Shown: positions 48,307 to 59,706, counted from the first letter of the stretch. The stretch is DNA of 64,000 bases from Colwellia piezophila ATCC BAA-637 (GCF_000378625.1 NZ_KB905163.1:186001-250000), one strand, 5' to 3'. Notes: a model not told the origin generated them from the sequence alone. A program made the numbers and translations.

Positions 48307-49263
48307 GTGACTAAGATAAAGCAAACTAAAATCGACCAAGTATTACTGAGCTTATTTATCTGTTCACTTCTTCTTATCGGCCTAATAGCCCCCGTTTCTG
48401 CTGAGCAAGCGACTAATCCAGTAGTAAAAGAAGCAGTAAAAGAAAACGCTGATAACAAAGACACAAAAAGCGAAGTTGAGCATAAAGCCCCAATAAAAAA
48501 GCCAATCGCACTAACCAAGCAGTATAAAGACGATCTAAAACATTATTTAGCGACTGATGAGGTAAAGCCCCTACTCGCCGGACCTGATGATTATTTAACC
48601 CTGGTAAAAAAATACACTAGCGCTAATAGCAAAGGTGTTGCCATTTTACTACCTGATTGGCAACAAGGCGCAACCAACCCCAAAGCCTTGAATTACTTAC
48701 GTAATGCTTTACCGGCAGAAGGTTGGAGTACTATAGCGATACAGCCGAGTAATAAACCAGAAAATTACCCTTCAACAGCGATAACGGTTACAGAGCAGCA
48801 GGAAGAGAACCAATTAATACTCACTGCGTATAAAGAGAAGCTAGCGAGTATGTTGAATGCTGTGATGAATACAGCGAAAGAATACCCAGGTATAGTGTTA
48901 GTGATTTCTCAAGGAAATAACGCCGCCTTTTTGGTAGACTTATATAGTCAAGAAGGTAACCAACTGCCAAATGCACTCATTTTATTAAGTAGTTATAGAT
49001 CCAGTAATCATGCTCTTATCAACAGTGCCAATGAGGACTTTGCCCGTCAATTAGCTTTTATTGAATTACCCGTGCTTGATCTATTCCTTAAACACGATAA
49101 CCCGCTGGTATTAGCCAAAGCCGCGCAACGAAAATCCTTCGCTAAACAAGAAATGAAAGTCTATTATCGCCAACGCCAACTGAACAATAGCCTTACCGGT
49201 TATTACCCCAATAAAGAGTTATTGAGTCAGGTCAACAGCTGGCTTAAAGCTATCGGTTGGTAA
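48307..49263 (+). CDS. DUF3530 family secreted alpha/beta-hydrolase-like protein
   Basis: Protein of 318 aa with an N-terminal signal peptide (about 1-32, ending PVSAEQA). A low-complexity Lys/Glu-rich linker (about 35-65) follows, then an alpha/beta-hydrolase-like core. The segments GVAILLPDW, PGIVLVISQGNNAAFLVDLY and LPNALILLSS match this family's pattern. The nucleophile elbow would be ISQGN, with Ser in the expected place. Function is unknown. The start is GTG at 48307, supported by AAGGA six bases upstream. Confidence 0.8.
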   Translation: MTKIKQTKIDQVLLSLFICSLLLIGLIAPVSAEQATNPVVKEAVKENADNKDTKSEVEHKAPIKKPIALTKQYKDDLKHYLATDEVKPLLAGPDDYLTLVKKYTSANSKGVAILLPDWQQGATNPKALNYLRNALPAEGWSTIAIQPSNKPENYPSTAITVTEQQEENQLILTAYKEKLASMLNAVMNTAKEYPGIVLVISQGNNAAFLVDLYSQEGNQLPNALILLSSYRSSNHALINSANEDFARQLAFIELPVLDLFLKHDNPLVLAKAAQRKSFAKQEMKVYYRQRQLNNSLTGYYPNKELLSQVNSWLKAIGW

Positions 49264-49269
49264 CCTATA

Positions 49270-49428
49270 ATACCAATCTCATTAAATTATTGCTCTATTG
49301 TGCTGGTTAAAATACTCCAAGGCTACGTTACTCTCAATCCCAATAGCCAGCTATTACTCAATCGAGCGCCTTGCCCTGATTTATTTTCCCTATGCACAAC
49401 AAGATCACAAACTTAATGAAACTGGTAT
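49270..49428 (+). repeat. Family B MITE-like element (complete)
   Basis: The ends ATACCAATCTCATTAAATTA and the reverse complement of the right end (ATACCAGTTTCATTAAGTTT) are inverted repeats. At 159 bp it is the complete version of the copy at 27784. The apparent small frame inside is repeat DNA. Confidence 0.8.
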
Positions 49429-49527
49429 AACAATTTTTTTAATAAAAATTTTCTTTTATTCAAATCACCCTATGGTTCAGTGTGATTTTCACCAAAATCA
49501 AATAAGCCCGATTTAAGCCCTTAAGCT

Positions 49528-49937
49528 CTGACGAATCCCCACAACTTTTTACAAAGTACGTGCTTATAATTTTAGCTTCTGTTTTTTGTTTCTTCAGCGT
49601 CGCGGTGGCGACAACACCCAGAAAAGAATGAGGACTACCGCGTTACGCCTAAGTTAAGCTCTCTGGACTCCCCACGCTACGAATAACAAAAAGGTCTGGA
49701 TCCTTTTTGAATAGCTTTAGCTAACCTGCGAAGCAGGTGAGTATCATGGATGATACGAGTAAACCTAATCTTGCATTCAATCAAGTACTTCAAGGAGCCG
49801 CGTTGATGTACGTCAGGACGAACGTTATATCGCGGTGACAGGATGTCAAAGAGCGTGTACGCGTCTCGCTTGTTTACTCAGTAATGCGGAACAATAACTG
49901 GTCATTGCTTACATTAATATTTGTGGGGATTCGTCAG
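49528..49937 (+). repeat. 410-bp element with perfect 17-bp inverted ends and serial hairpins
   Basis: CTGACGAATCCCCACAA (49528-49544) is the exact reverse complement of TTGTGGGGATTCGTCAG (49921-49937). The inside folds into a chain of short stems: AAAAAGG/CCTTTTT, ACCTGC/GCAGGT, GTATCAT/ATGATAC, ACGT around CAGGACGA, and TGACAGGATGTCA. Several loops show GGA. No transposase or other gene is inside. It is a non-autonomous mobile element or a structured RNA gene; the sequence alone does not decide. Confidence 0.8.
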
Positions 49938-49958
49938 CCTTAGACTGGCGTCTCCTCA

Positions 49959-50774
49959 TTACTTTTTCTGCTTAGTGATCAAATCATAAGCCGCTTGAAT
50001 ATCTTGGGTTTTTTGCTTAGCGCTTTCCATCATTTCTGGTGGTAAGCCCTTAGCCATTAATTTATCGGGGTGATGTTGTGACATTAACTTTTTATAAGCC
50101 TTTTTAATGGCTGGCATGGCAGTATGGTTATTTATGCCTAACATTTTATAGGCATTAGCTAACTGTTGACCACTCGCTGGTGCTTGCCCTGACTGACGAT
50201 ATCCTCCACCTTGTTGCTGAAAGTTAGCACCAGCGATAATCATTTCCAATAAGTTATCAAGCTCACGAGCTGAATACCCTAAAAATTGAGCTATGGTATG
50301 CAAAACAGAGCGTTCCGCATCATCTAACTCACCATCACTAAAGGCAACTTGAATTTGAATCTCTAAGAACATTAACAATAAATCGTGTCTGCGGCCCATC
50401 AAGCGTTTAAATTTTACTAGGCGTTCTTTAAGGGGAAAGCCTGATGACTTACCTTCACGAAAAGCATCTTGCGCTTGTTGACGTAATTCATTGCTTAGTC
50501 CCAACTTATCCATATATGCATTGGTAAAGGCTATTTCGTGGCTAGTCACCTGCCCTTTAGCTTTTGCGACATGGCCCATGACAGAAAAAGTGGTATAAAA
50601 GAAAGCAGCCTGTCTCGATACTTCGTCTTCTTTGCCACCTGATAAGCCGTTAAAATTAAAACCGCGACCGCGATCAAAAAAATGACCTAGCCAAAGGCCA
50701 AGTAAAGCACCAAACAAAGTTTTACTGAGCATAAAGCCAAACAGAAAACCTAAAATTTTACCCCAAATATGCAT
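49959..50774 (-). CDS. djlA: Co-chaperone DjlA
   Basis: Membrane-anchored DnaK co-chaperone of 271 aa. A single N-terminal Gly-rich membrane helix (GKILGFLFGFMLSKTLFGAL) leads to a TerB-like helical central domain (about 60-185). A Gly/Gln linker and a C-terminal J domain with the HPD motif in MSQHHPDKLMAKG follow. The order and length match the family. It is divergent from lptD, as in E. coli. Confidence 0.95.
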   Translation of the reverse strand: MHIWGKILGFLFGFMLSKTLFGALLGLWLGHFFDRGRGFNFNGLSGGKEDEVSRQAAFFYTTFSVMGHVAKAKGQVTSHEIAFTNAYMDKLGLSNELRQQAQDAFREGKSSGFPLKERLVKFKRLMGRRHDLLLMFLEIQIQVAFSDGELDDAERSVLHTIAQFLGYSARELDNLLEMIIAGANFQQQGGGYRQSGQAPASGQQLANAYKMLGINNHTAMPAIKKAYKKLMSQHHPDKLMAKGLPPEMMESAKQKTQDIQAAYDLITKQKK

Positions 50775-50942
50775 ATTCCTGAGCGTTCCTCAAATAAATA
50801 ACTCGTTAACAGCTGAACTATGACACAAGAATTGAGTCCAACTGAAAAAATTGCTATATCATAATGCAATTAGCCGTTAAAATACTTGATTCATCGCTAG
50901 AAAATCAATTAATAACAATTTTCACCTTTTTCCGGACAATAA

Positions 50943-53273
50943 ATGCTTTTTTCCCGCTCATTGAGTTTTACCTTAGTTGCCTTAGTTACCTTGTTTGCTT
51001 GCTTGCCAAAAGCTGCCCAGGCGAACACAGAAAAAAAGACTCAAGCACCTGACAGCAAAGTAATGCTGTGCCCATTGCCAGTATTTGATGATATTGCTAT
51101 TGGTATGGCTGAAGTGCTTGATGATAATATCCGTATTTCATCTTTACATGCCCGTATCGAAAAAGACCAGCTGGCTCAATTTAAAGGTTCGGTCATCTTA
51201 GTCGATAAAAATCAAAAAATCCTTGCCGATGAACTTGCTTTCAACCGTTTGAAGATGCAAATAGAGGCAGTAGGGAATATTCACTACCAAGGTAACCAAA
51301 TTAACATTTTCGCCGAGACCTTAAGTGCCAGTAAGGTTGATCGCTCCACCACAATGACGTCGGCTTCATATCAACTTGATGGAAACCCTGGACGCGGTAT
51401 AGCGGGTAGCATATCTATTGATGGTGAGGGAGTACTTCGCCTAATTAACTCAACATTCACCACTTGTTCACAAGAAGTACCTGACTGGCAAATAAAAGCC
51501 GCTGAAATTAATTTATCTGCCAGTGGTGACTTCGGTGAAGCCTATCACGCTCAATTTCGAGTGCTTGATGTCCCGGTTTTTTATGTGCCTTATTTTTCTT
51601 TCCCTATTTCGAAAAAACGCTTAAGTGGCTTTTTATATCCTGAGTTAAGTAGCTCTAGCAACTCAGGCGTAGAATTTTCCGCACCTTTTTATTGGAATAT
51701 AGCCGAAAACTACGACGCCACGATTACGCCACGCTATATGTCTAAACGCGGTCTACAATTACAGACAGAATTCCGTTACCTGATGGACATGCAATCAGGT
51801 CAAATTGACATTGAATATTTAGACAATGACAACGAAATTAAAAGCAATGATGACCCTCGATATTTAGCACGTTTTCAACATGTCGGTACGTTTTCTGAAG
51901 ACTTCCGAGTATATCTCGATTATACCACCATCAGTGATGATAATTACTTAGTCGATATTGGTAGTAAGCAATATAATTCAAATGATGCTTACCTTTATCA
52001 AACTGGGGAAGTAGCTTATTTTGGAGAGCAATGGCAGGCGACAGTACAAGTACAAGATTTTGAAGTATTGGGTAATCATGAGCCTAGCTATAAAACCTAT
52101 CCACACTTCGAATTATCGGCTCAACAACCTTTAAACTTTATCTCTGGCCAATTTGAATTATATTCTGAAATGACTAACTTCCAGTCATCCGAAAAAGATC
52201 AAGTAAAAGCTAACCGCTACCATGTCGAAGCCGGGTTTATTTTCCCTATTGTTAGACCCGCTTGGTTCTTGAATTCTGAAGTAAAGGTAATGCATACTTA
52301 TTACCAACAAGATAATATTGCCACGGGCAGTCCATTAGAAGAAACAGTGACAAGAACCTTACCTAAGGTGCGTATTCATGGTGGTATTAACTTTGATCGA
52401 GAAGTACTCGCTTTCGGAGAGAGCTATCGTCATACCTTAGAGCCGCAATTACAATACCTTTATGTGCCAGAAAAAGATCAATCCATGATAGGCTTGTATG
52501 ACACCACAACGTTACAAGACGATTTTCACGGTATTTTTCGTGATACCAGTTATAGTGGCTTGGATAGGATAGCAGCAGCCAACCAATATACTTGGGGTAT
52601 TACCAGTCGATTACTAGATGCTGAGAATCTCGAAATAATACGTGCTAGTATTGGTCGCATTCAGTATATAGGTGATCAAAATAGTGAACTTGCCAATGAT
52701 GCCTTGTTATCAGATAATGGCATTTCTAACGATACCAACAATAAACAATCTTCGGTTGCCGCCGACTTGTTTTACCGGATTAATCACCAATGGCAACTGA
52801 GCGGGGATATTCAATATAACACTCTAGAAGACTTCACCAATAAAGGCCAAGTCAATCTTGATTATCAAATTGATAAATATAATTTAGTACAATTGAACCA
52901 TCGCTATACCCGAAATGTCTCAGGTGATAGCCTAGAGCAAGCTTCCCTTTTAACCAGTTTTGCTATTAACAAAAACTGGGCCTTTGTCGGGCGTTTAACG
53001 CAAGATTTAAAGCAAAATAGAAGTGTTGAGTCATATGCCGGCTTTCAATATGAGAGCTGCTGTTGGGCAGTACGTATTGCCTACCATAGGCATATTAACT
53101 CTAACTTAGAGACAGATAACCTTGGATCAGAAGGTCGTGAAGAGTTTGACACTGGTATTAGCATCAAATTCATCATTAAAGGCTTAGATGGCAAGCAATC
53201 CGCCATAGGCACCCAAGAAATGTTTGATAAGAGTATATTTGGTTATAAACGCCCTTATTACTTACAAAATTAA
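50943..53273 (+). CDS. lptD: LPS-assembly outer-membrane protein LptD
   Basis: Outer-membrane protein of 776 aa that inserts lipopolysaccharide in the outer leaflet with LptE. A signal peptide (about 1-27, ending AAQAN) is followed by an N-terminal OstA domain (about 60-190) and a large barrel. The four cysteines needed for the disulfide check are visible: Cys43, Cys175 and the neighbouring pair Cys706-Cys707 in ESCCWAV. It heads the lptD-surA-pdxA-rsmA-apaH run. Confidence 0.96.
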   Translation: MLFSRSLSFTLVALVTLFACLPKAAQANTEKKTQAPDSKVMLCPLPVFDDIAIGMAEVLDDNIRISSLHARIEKDQLAQFKGSVILVDKNQKILADELAFNRLKMQIEAVGNIHYQGNQINIFAETLSASKVDRSTTMTSASYQLDGNPGRGIAGSISIDGEGVLRLINSTFTTCSQEVPDWQIKAAEINLSASGDFGEAYHAQFRVLDVPVFYVPYFSFPISKKRLSGFLYPELSSSSNSGVEFSAPFYWNIAENYDATITPRYMSKRGLQLQTEFRYLMDMQSGQIDIEYLDNDNEIKSNDDPRYLARFQHVGTFSEDFRVYLDYTTISDDNYLVDIGSKQYNSNDAYLYQTGEVAYFGEQWQATVQVQDFEVLGNHEPSYKTYPHFELSAQQPLNFISGQFELYSEMTNFQSSEKDQVKANRYHVEAGFIFPIVRPAWFLNSEVKVMHTYYQQDNIATGSPLEETVTRTLPKVRIHGGINFDREVLAFGESYRHTLEPQLQYLYVPEKDQSMIGLYDTTTLQDDFHGIFRDTSYSGLDRIAAANQYTWGITSRLLDAENLEIIRASIGRIQYIGDQNSELANDALLSDNGISNDTNNKQSSVAADLFYRINHQWQLSGDIQYNTLEDFTNKGQVNLDYQIDKYNLVQLNHRYTRNVSGDSLEQASLLTSFAINKNWAFVGRLTQDLKQNRSVESYAGFQYESCCWAVRIAYHRHINSNLETDNLGSEGREEFDTGISIKFIIKGLDGKQSAIGTQEMFDKSIFGYKRPYYLQN

Positions 53274-53339
53274 GCGATAGAATTAACTTAAACAGTTCGC
53301 TACCTTTGCAAATTTAAAATACAAAACAAGAAATAAATA

Positions 53340-54641
53340 ATGATAAATACAATTAAAGTAATACTGATAGCGTCAAGCCTTATCCTTACCGTCGTAACAC
53401 CAACACAAGCCGAAGAAGTGTTGCTCGACCGAGTTGCAGCCATAGTTAATGGTGGCGTAGTACTTGAATCTGAAGTGACTGATTTACTTGCCAGTATTAA
53501 ACAGCAAGCGAAAAACAATGACCAAAGTTTACCTTCTGATAAGGCCTTACGCATTCAAGTGATGGATAAACTGATAAATGACAGCCTCATGACTCAAATA
53601 GGTCAACGTATGGGTATTCAAATTAGTGATGCGCAACTTGACCAGACCATAAATAACATGGCTCAGCAAGATAAACTTACCCTAGCTCAATTTCGAGATA
53701 AGGTAATTAGTGAAGGCAGTAGTTATGAAAAGTACCGCGAGAATGTCCGTATAGAACTGATTACTGGAGAAGTAAGCCGTAATAGTGTTCAGCGCCGTAT
53801 TTTTGTATCTCCACAAGAAATCAGTAACTTAATCACTGTCATGAAAGAGCAAACGACTAACAATGTAGAATATCATTTAGGTCATATTTTAATTGAGTTC
53901 CCTGCCAATGCTAGCCAGGAAGATTTAGCGGCAGCAAAAACTCGCGCCGATAGGGTGGTTAAGTTACTCAATGAAGGTTCTGATTTTACTAGAATAGCGA
54001 TTACTTCATCAGGCGATGCCAATGCGTTAAAAGGCGGAGATCTAGGTTGGAAGAACATTAATGAAATGCCAACGCTTTTCTCTGAGTTAATTAACGACAA
54101 ACCTAAAGACACCATTATAGGTCCGATCCGAACCGGCTTAGGGTTCAGTATTGTGAAAGTGTTAGATATTCGCGGCCGAAAAATCATTGAAGTAGAAGAA
54201 ATAAAAGCACGCCACATCTTAATAGAGCCCTCAATTATTTTAAGTGATGCCAAAGCAAAAGACCTACTACAAGGTTTATTAAACCAAATTAATGCCGGTG
54301 AAGCGACTTTTGAAGAATTAGCGAAAGAGCATTCTGATGGGCCAACGTCGGTTCGTGGTGGTGATTTAGGCTGGTTTGACCCGACTACCTTTGATCCTGC
54401 CTTTCAAAATGCATTAGCAACGATGGATAAAGGCGAATACCATAAGCCATTCCGCTCATCTTTTGGTTGGCATATTATTCAACTAGAAGATCGACGTATG
54501 GTCGATACAACCTCACAGATGAATTCAAATCGCGCTCATCAAATCCTCTTCAACCGAAAATATGGTATGGAAAGTACCCGTTGGTTAAAAGAAACCCGTG
54601 ATGAAGCTTACATCGAAATTTTCGAACTGGAAGAAAAGTAA
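53340..54641 (+). CDS. surA: Periplasmic chaperone and prolyl isomerase SurA
   Basis: Periplasmic folding factor of 433 aa for outer-membrane proteins. The signal peptide ends near TQAEEV. The N-terminal chaperone domain is at about 25-170. Two parvulin domains follow, seen from [10 protein letters not shown] with GGDLGWKNI, and from [10 protein letters not shown] with [12 protein letters not shown] and [12 protein letters not shown]. The short C-terminal segment completes the chaperone part. Its stop overlaps the pdxA start by one base (TAATG), so they are translationally coupled. Confidence 0.96.
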   Translation: MINTIKVILIASSLILTVVTPTQAEEVLLDRVAAIVNGGVVLESEVTDLLASIKQQAKNNDQSLPSDKALRIQVMDKLINDSLMTQIGQRMGIQISDAQLDQTINNMAQQDKLTLAQFRDKVISEGSSYEKYRENVRIELITGEVSRNSVQRRIFVSPQEISNLITVMKEQTTNNVEYHLGHILIEFPANASQEDLAAAKTRADRVVKLLNEGSDFTRIAITSSGDANALKGGDLGWKNINEMPTLFSELINDKPKDTIIGPIRTGLGFSIVKVLDIRGRKIIEVEEIKARHILIEPSIILSDAKAKDLLQGLLNQINAGEATFEELAKEHSDGPTSVRGGDLGWFDPTTFDPAFQNALATMDKGEYHKPFRSSFGWHIIQLEDRRMVDTTSQMNSNRAHQILFNRKYGMESTRWLKETRDEAYIEIFELEEK

Positions 54642-55621
54642 TGATCCAACGCATTGCCATAACACCAGGTGAGCCTGCAGGCATTGGTCCTGATTTAATT
54701 ATCACTATTGCTCAACAAGATTGGCCGGTAGAAATGGTAGTGCTTGCTTCAAAAAGCCTATTACTAGAGCGTGCTGAAGTACTTTCTTTATCACTAACGT
54801 TAATCGATTATGATGAGCAGTCTCCGGCAAAGCCACAAAAAGCTGGTACATTAACGATTCTTAATGTTGAACTTAACCAACCTTGCATTCCTGGTACATT
54901 AAACACTGCCAATGGTGCCTATGTAGTAGAAACCCTAACAATTGCCAGTGAAAGAAATATCTCTGGTGAATTTGATGCCATAGTTACTGGCCCTGTCCAT
55001 AAAGGCTTAATAAATAAAGCAGGTATTGCTTTTAGTGGTCATACTGAATTTTTCGCTAATCAAGCCAATTGTACTGATGTAGTCATGATGCTTGCAACTA
55101 AAGGCTTAAGGGTGGCATTAGTAACCACTCACATCCCTTTAGCCTATGTATCTAAAGCAATAACCTTTGAGCGTTTGCAAAAAGTGACTCGTATATTGAA
55201 TCGCGACTTACAAGATAAATTCGCTATCAAAGCGCCACGAATTTATGCCTGTGGTATCAATCCTCATGCGGGTGAAGACGGTCATTTAGGTCGTGAAGAA
55301 ATTGAAATAATGGAGCCAGCCTTCGCCGCACTGCGCGCTGAAGGCATAGACATTATTGGCCCTTTACCGGCCGATACTATTTTTCAAGAAAAATATCTTA
55401 ATGATGCCGACGCCATTTTAACCATGTACCACGACCAAGGCTTACCTGTGCTAAAATATAAAGGCTTTGGCTCTTCAGTAAATATAACTTTAGGACTACC
55501 CTTTATCCGTACTTCTGTAGACCATGGAACCGCTTTAGATCTCGCCGGCACTGGCACTGCTGATTCAGGTAGTTTTATTGAAGCGATGAACAACGCCATT
55601 CACTTAGCAAGCAACAAATAG
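54641..55621 (+). CDS. pdxA: 4-hydroxythreonine-4-phosphate dehydrogenase
   Basis: Enzyme of 326 aa in pyridoxal phosphate synthesis. The N terminus [12 protein letters not shown] and the metal-binding blocks [26 protein letters not shown] and [12 protein letters not shown] carry the conserved histidines. GPLPADTIF is also typical. The length matches the family (329 in E. coli). It overlaps surA by one base and is followed by rsmA after 18 bases. Confidence 0.97.
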   Translation: MIQRIAITPGEPAGIGPDLIITIAQQDWPVEMVVLASKSLLLERAEVLSLSLTLIDYDEQSPAKPQKAGTLTILNVELNQPCIPGTLNTANGAYVVETLTIASERNISGEFDAIVTGPVHKGLINKAGIAFSGHTEFFANQANCTDVVMMLATKGLRVALVTTHIPLAYVSKAITFERLQKVTRILNRDLQDKFAIKAPRIYACGINPHAGEDGHLGREEIEIMEPAFAALRAEGIDIIGPLPADTIFQEKYLNDADAILTMYHDQGLPVLKYKGFGSSVNITLGLPFIRTSVDHGTALDLAGTGTADSGSFIEAMNNAIHLASNK

Positions 55622-55639
55622 TTTAACCAAGATAGAGTT

Positions 55640-56530
55640 ATGAACGATAAAAAACATTTAGGTCACCAAGCCAAGAAGCGCTTTGGACAAAACTTTCTCC
55701 ATAATGAAGCTGTCATCAGCGACATTGTCGATGCAATCAACCCTGAGCCAGGGGAAAACCTGGTAGAAATAGGCCCTGGTTTAGGTGCATTAACCGAACC
55801 GGTCATCGAACGCGCAGGTAAAATATCAGTCGTTGAATTAGATAGAGATCTAGCACATAGACTTCGTCATCATCCTTTTATAGCCGACGACTTAACTATC
55901 TATGAAACCGATGCGTTAAAATTTGATTTTGCACAATTGTCGAGTGAAGAAAAGCCATTACGTATTTTTGGTAACTTACCCTACAACATCTCTACCCCGC
56001 TGATTTTTCATCTGCTAACTTTTAAAGACAAAGTGAAAGATATGCACTTTATGCTTCAAAAAGAAGTAGTTCAACGTATGGCTGCGAGCCCTGATTGTAA
56101 AGCTTATGGTCGTTTATCGATAATGACTCAGTATCAATGCCAAGTATTTCCGGTGATGGAAATTGGCCCCGAGGCCTTTAAACCGGCACCGAAAGTTGAC
56201 TCTGCCATTGTGCGTTTAATCCCCCATGCACATATTGAAAACCCGGTTAAAGATATCAAGGCCTTAAATACTATTTGTTTAGCAGCCTTTAATCAGCGTA
56301 GAAAAACTATTCGCAATAGCTTTAAGAAACTCATTAGCGTAGCGCAATTAGCTGAGTTAAATATTGATGCTAATTTACGTCCAGAAAACTTAACGCTTGA
56401 TGACTTCAAAAAACTTGCCGATTTTATTGTCGATAACCCACCGGAAGTTGCGCCAGTTAAAGGCAAAAGACACATGGCGAGCAAAGGCAATAACAGCGCC
56501 ACAGAGGAAATGCCACCCGAGGTAAAATAA
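55640..56530 (+). CDS. rsmA: 16S rRNA dimethyladenosine transferase RsmA (KsgA)
   Basis: Methyltransferase of 296 aa that dimethylates A1518 and A1519 of 16S rRNA. The motifs [25 protein letters not shown] and NLPYNIS are intact, and the C-terminal helical domain has [12 protein letters not shown]. The C terminus extends about 20 residues beyond E. coli KsgA with a Lys/Asn/Glu-rich tail. It sits between pdxA and apaH; apaG, often found between rsmA and apaH, is absent. Confidence 0.97.
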   Translation: MNDKKHLGHQAKKRFGQNFLHNEAVISDIVDAINPEPGENLVEIGPGLGALTEPVIERAGKISVVELDRDLAHRLRHHPFIADDLTIYETDALKFDFAQLSSEEKPLRIFGNLPYNISTPLIFHLLTFKDKVKDMHFMLQKEVVQRMAASPDCKAYGRLSIMTQYQCQVFPVMEIGPEAFKPAPKVDSAIVRLIPHAHIENPVKDIKALNTICLAAFNQRRKTIRNSFKKLISVAQLAELNIDANLRPENLTLDDFKKLADFIVDNPPEVAPVKGKRHMASKGNNSATEEMPPEVK

Positions 56531-56534
56531 ATTT

Positions 56535-57392
56535 ATGGCGATTTATCTGGTCGGCGATGTACAAGGTTGCTTTAACGAATTAATTGCTTTACTCGAGCAA
56601 GTTAATTTTGACAAAAAAAAAGATGTGCTCTACCTTGCCGGTGATCTAGTCGCCCGAGGGCCTGACTCACTTGCCACCTTGCGATTGGTTAAATCGCTTG
56701 GTGACAGTGCCAAAGTTGTTTTAGGTAACCACGACCTTCACTTATTAGCGGTTCACGCTGGTATAAAAAAAGCAAAAAATTCAGATAAATTAGCTGAATT
56801 ACTCGCTGCCCATGACGTTGACGAATTGATGGATTGGCTAGCAAAGCAGCCCTTACTGCAAAAATTCCCCCTGCTCCCTTCAGATGTGCCCTCAAATCAC
56901 TTAGCTAGGGGCAGTAATGAGTTTGTTTATATGAGTCATGCTGGTATTTCGCCGCAATGGCAGATAACAGATGCTCAAACTCAAGCAGAATTTGTCCAAA
57001 GTAAACTAGCCAGTAATGACCGAAAGCGTTGGCTAACTCTTATGTATGGTGAGCAGCCTAATAATTGGCAGCAGGCTGAAAGTGATGTAGATAAGTTTCG
57101 CTATAGTATTAATGCATTCACTCGCATGCGTTACTGTTTTAGTGATGGCTCACTGGAATTTAATCAAAAAGAAGCGCCGGATAAAAATACACTCACCAAC
57201 ATTTACCCTTGGTATCAATTGTCTCAAACCATTAATCACACGCCCTGGATTTTTGGTCATTGGGCTTCATTAATGGGGCAATGCTCCCACGCAAATATAT
57301 ACCCACTAGATACCGGTTGTGTTTGGGGAAATCAGTTAACCATGCTTCGATGGCATGATAAAAAATACTTCATACAAGCGGCTATAACCTAA
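56535..57392 (+). CDS. apaH: Symmetrical diadenosine tetraphosphatase ApaH
   Basis: Metallophosphatase of 285 aa that hydrolyses Ap4A to two ADP. The phosphoesterase motifs are YLVGDVQGCFNEL, LAGDLVARGPDS, VLGNHDLHLLA, and SHAGISPQW and FGHWASLMGQ further on. It begins four bases after rsmA and ends the operon. Confidence 0.96.
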   Translation: MAIYLVGDVQGCFNELIALLEQVNFDKKKDVLYLAGDLVARGPDSLATLRLVKSLGDSAKVVLGNHDLHLLAVHAGIKKAKNSDKLAELLAAHDVDELMDWLAKQPLLQKFPLLPSDVPSNHLARGSNEFVYMSHAGISPQWQITDAQTQAEFVQSKLASNDRKRWLTLMYGEQPNNWQQAESDVDKFRYSINAFTRMRYCFSDGSLEFNQKEAPDKNTLTNIYPWYQLSQTINHTPWIFGHWASLMGQCSHANIYPLDTGCVWGNQLTMLRWHDKKYFIQAAIT

Positions 57393-57394
57393 AG

Positions 57395-57428
57395 TAGGCT
57401 CTTTTTTTTCCAAAAGAGCCTAATTTTG
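57395..57428 (+). terminator. Terminator of the lptD-apaH operon
   Basis: The 11-bp stem TAGGCTCTTTT/AAAAGAGCCTA (57395-57405 with 57412-57422) is followed by ATTTT. Confidence 0.8.
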
Positions 57429-57497
57429 CTAAAATAGCCTAAGAGGGAGCTAGCTATCTCCCAAGATGTCATTGTCAGGATATATCGAAAATAAAAT

Positions 57498-57524
57498 TAA
57501 ATATTTCCTATATATCGCCGATAC
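57498..57524 (+). promoter_or_regulatory. Sigma-28 (FliA)-type promoter of the chemotaxis receptor
   Basis: TAAATATT, an 11-base spacer and GCCGATAC match the flagellar sigma-28 consensus TAAA-N15-GCCGATAA, with seven of eight bases in the -10. It lies about 70 bases before the receptor start. Confidence 0.8.
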
Positions 57525-57596
57525 AAGCTAAGCTTGATAAATATCAAAATAAATTAACGTATTAACTAGGCAAGTAGCCTAAATTAGGTGGATTCT

Positions 57597-59615
57597 ATGA
57601 ATTTAACTGTAAAAATAAAGATCATTGGCGGTTTCTTCATTATGTTTGTTTTGCTCACTATAATTAGTGGCATATCTTTACTTAATTTAAATACCGTTAG
57701 CGAGTCAACTCAGCAACAAAATACCCTGGCAATTCCTACGTTAAAAGCCAGTAATAAGCTTGCGCTAGAGCTAAGTCAAATGACTAACCTAACGTTAAAA
57801 GGTTACTATCAAGTTGATCTATCGCAACTCGCCAAAGAACTAAGTCACTATAACAAGATAAATGTACTGTTTAGCAGCGAATTAGAAGAATTAAAACAAA
57901 ATGTTGCTGGGCAAGCTGACTTATTCAACAACCTTAATCAAGTAGACCAACGTTATGCTAGTTTCCACAAAGCAGGCATCGATTTGTTTGATAGCCGTAA
58001 AATGAGTATCCAGCAACAGCGACTCTTGACCGACAAAGTAGATATTTTAGAAGAAAAAGCTGATGATACTGTGATGCTTCTTTTAGACTTGGCTGACCAT
58101 GAACTTGCCGATACTCAATTGCAACAAGCGATCAGTTTAAGTGAGTATTTGGAAAATCAGTTCAACTCAGTTGTCTCTTCTTCATTTGAATATCGTGATA
58201 TCCTCGATAAAAGTACCGCCCAACTAATTGAGGGTGAAATTTCGCGTAGCATGAGTGAAGCTGCTAAGTCTGTTGATAATATAATTGTAGAACTAAATAT
58301 CCATGGGCTAAACAATTTATCACAAGAAGTTGCTGTAGCATTTAATGAAATTCAGACACTACTATCCCAACGAAACGGTATTTTCGCTCATAAATCAGCT
58401 CAATTAGCCGCTAATAAAAAAGCCACAACAATGCTAAGACAAGAAGAGCAAGCAGCTAAACAAGTTAATAGCGTGTTAGAAAAGCAAATTGAACTTGCCA
58501 ATAAAACCTCCGTCGATGCAAGTCAATTAGTAACAGACTCAGTAAACCGAGGAAACACCCAGACCATCATTATTATGCTCATTTCTATTGTAGTAGCCCT
58601 AGTTATTGCTAGAGCAACCCTTGTTGGTATTACGCGCCCGCTAGCACGAGTGAACCAAATGCTCAATATAGTTGCCTCTGGTGACCTGTCAATGAAGCTT
58701 GATGAAAGCGGTAAAGATGAATTTGCTGAACTTTCTAAAAACTGTAATTTATTAATTGATAGCTTACGTACCTTAATTGAAAGCATTGTTAATCGCTCAG
58801 CCCAACTTGCTGCGGCCGCAGAGCAAACCTCGGCGGTGACTGCACAAAGCACCACGGCCATTGAAGAACAGCGTAATCAATTGGAACAAGCCGCTTCAGC
58901 AACCACTGAAATGAGCAGTACTTCACAAAGCGTCCTTGCCAGTGCTAACGATGCTTTAGGCGAAATAAAACATGCTGATGAGGAAGCGGAACGGGTTAAA
59001 GTAATCTCAGCTAGGAACCGTCAAACTATCGAATTACTTGCCCAAGAAGTTGACTCAGCTTCACAAGTGATTAATCAACTACAACAAGACAGTGCCTCTA
59101 TTGGCGGCATATTAGATGTGATACGGGGTATCGCCGAACAAACAAACCTACTGGCACTAAATGCCGCAATTGAAGCAGCACGCGCAGGTGAACAAGGCCG
59201 AGGTTTTGCCGTTGTTGCTGATGAAGTTCGTACCCTTGCCAGTCGAACACAAGAATCTACTTCAGAAATTCAAACCATGATAGAAGCATTGCAATCAGGT
59301 GCAGGCAAAGCCGTAACGGTGATGGATGCAGGTAAAGCTAAAGCCGGTGAGTGTGTTAAACAAAGTGAAGAAGCAGATCAAGCACTAGAAGTTATTACTC
59401 AAGCCGTACACGAGGCTTTCGACCGAAGTTCACAGATAGCAACCGCAGCCGAAGAGCAGAGCGTTGTTGCGCATGAAATAAGCGAAAATCTTGAATCGAT
59501 TGTAACCATTGCCGAACAAACAACGGCTGGCTCAAAACAAACGGCGGCCTCAAGTAGTGAAGTTGCTCGTTTAGCAGAAGAGCTGCAACAATCAGTACAA
59601 GAGTTTAAATTATAA
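57597..59615 (+). CDS. Methyl-accepting chemotaxis protein
   Basis: Receptor of 672 aa. TM1 is at about 9-30, a large helical periplasmic sensor of about 290 residues follows, and TM2 is near 324-345. HAMP (about 345-400) leads to a long coiled-coil signalling domain. The hairpin tip is typical: [19 protein letters not shown] then [13 protein letters not shown]. The ATG at 57597 has AGGTGG five bases upstream; a GTG three codons earlier is less likely. A sigma-28 promoter ties it to the flagellar regulon. No other chemotaxis gene is near, and the ligand is unknown. Confidence 0.95.
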   Translation: MNLTVKIKIIGGFFIMFVLLTIISGISLLNLNTVSESTQQQNTLAIPTLKASNKLALELSQMTNLTLKGYYQVDLSQLAKELSHYNKINVLFSSELEELKQNVAGQADLFNNLNQVDQRYASFHKAGIDLFDSRKMSIQQQRLLTDKVDILEEKADDTVMLLLDLADHELADTQLQQAISLSEYLENQFNSVVSSSFEYRDILDKSTAQLIEGEISRSMSEAAKSVDNIIVELNIHGLNNLSQEVAVAFNEIQTLLSQRNGIFAHKSAQLAANKKATTMLRQEEQAAKQVNSVLEKQIELANKTSVDASQLVTDSVNRGNTQTIIIMLISIVVALVIARATLVGITRPLARVNQMLNIVASGDLSMKLDESGKDEFAELSKNCNLLIDSLRTLIESIVNRSAQLAAAAEQTSAVTAQSTTAIEEQRNQLEQAASATTEMSSTSQSVLASANDALGEIKHADEEAERVKVISARNRQTIELLAQEVDSASQVINQLQQDSASIGGILDVIRGIAEQTNLLALNAAIEAARAGEQGRGFAVVADEVRTLASRTQESTSEIQTMIEALQSGAGKAVTVMDAGKAKAGECVKQSEEADQALEVITQAVHEAFDRSSQIATAAEEQSVVAHEISENLESIVTIAEQTTAGSKQTAASSSEVARLAEELQQSVQEFKL

Positions 59616-59678
59616 CGAATAAATTAGGCTGCAAGCGTTAGGTTCTATTTAATCTTGCAGTTTAATGCACACTTAGGC

Positions 59679-59706
59679 TTGACATAAATATTACTCGCTA
59701 TATAAT
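59679..59706 (+). promoter_or_regulatory. Consensus sigma-70 promoter of the cold-shock gene
   Basis: TTGACA (59679-59684), a 16-base spacer and TATAAT (59701-59706) are both perfect. Start of transcription is expected near 59713, which gives a 5' leader of about 185 bases, long as in E. coli cspA. Confidence 0.9.
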
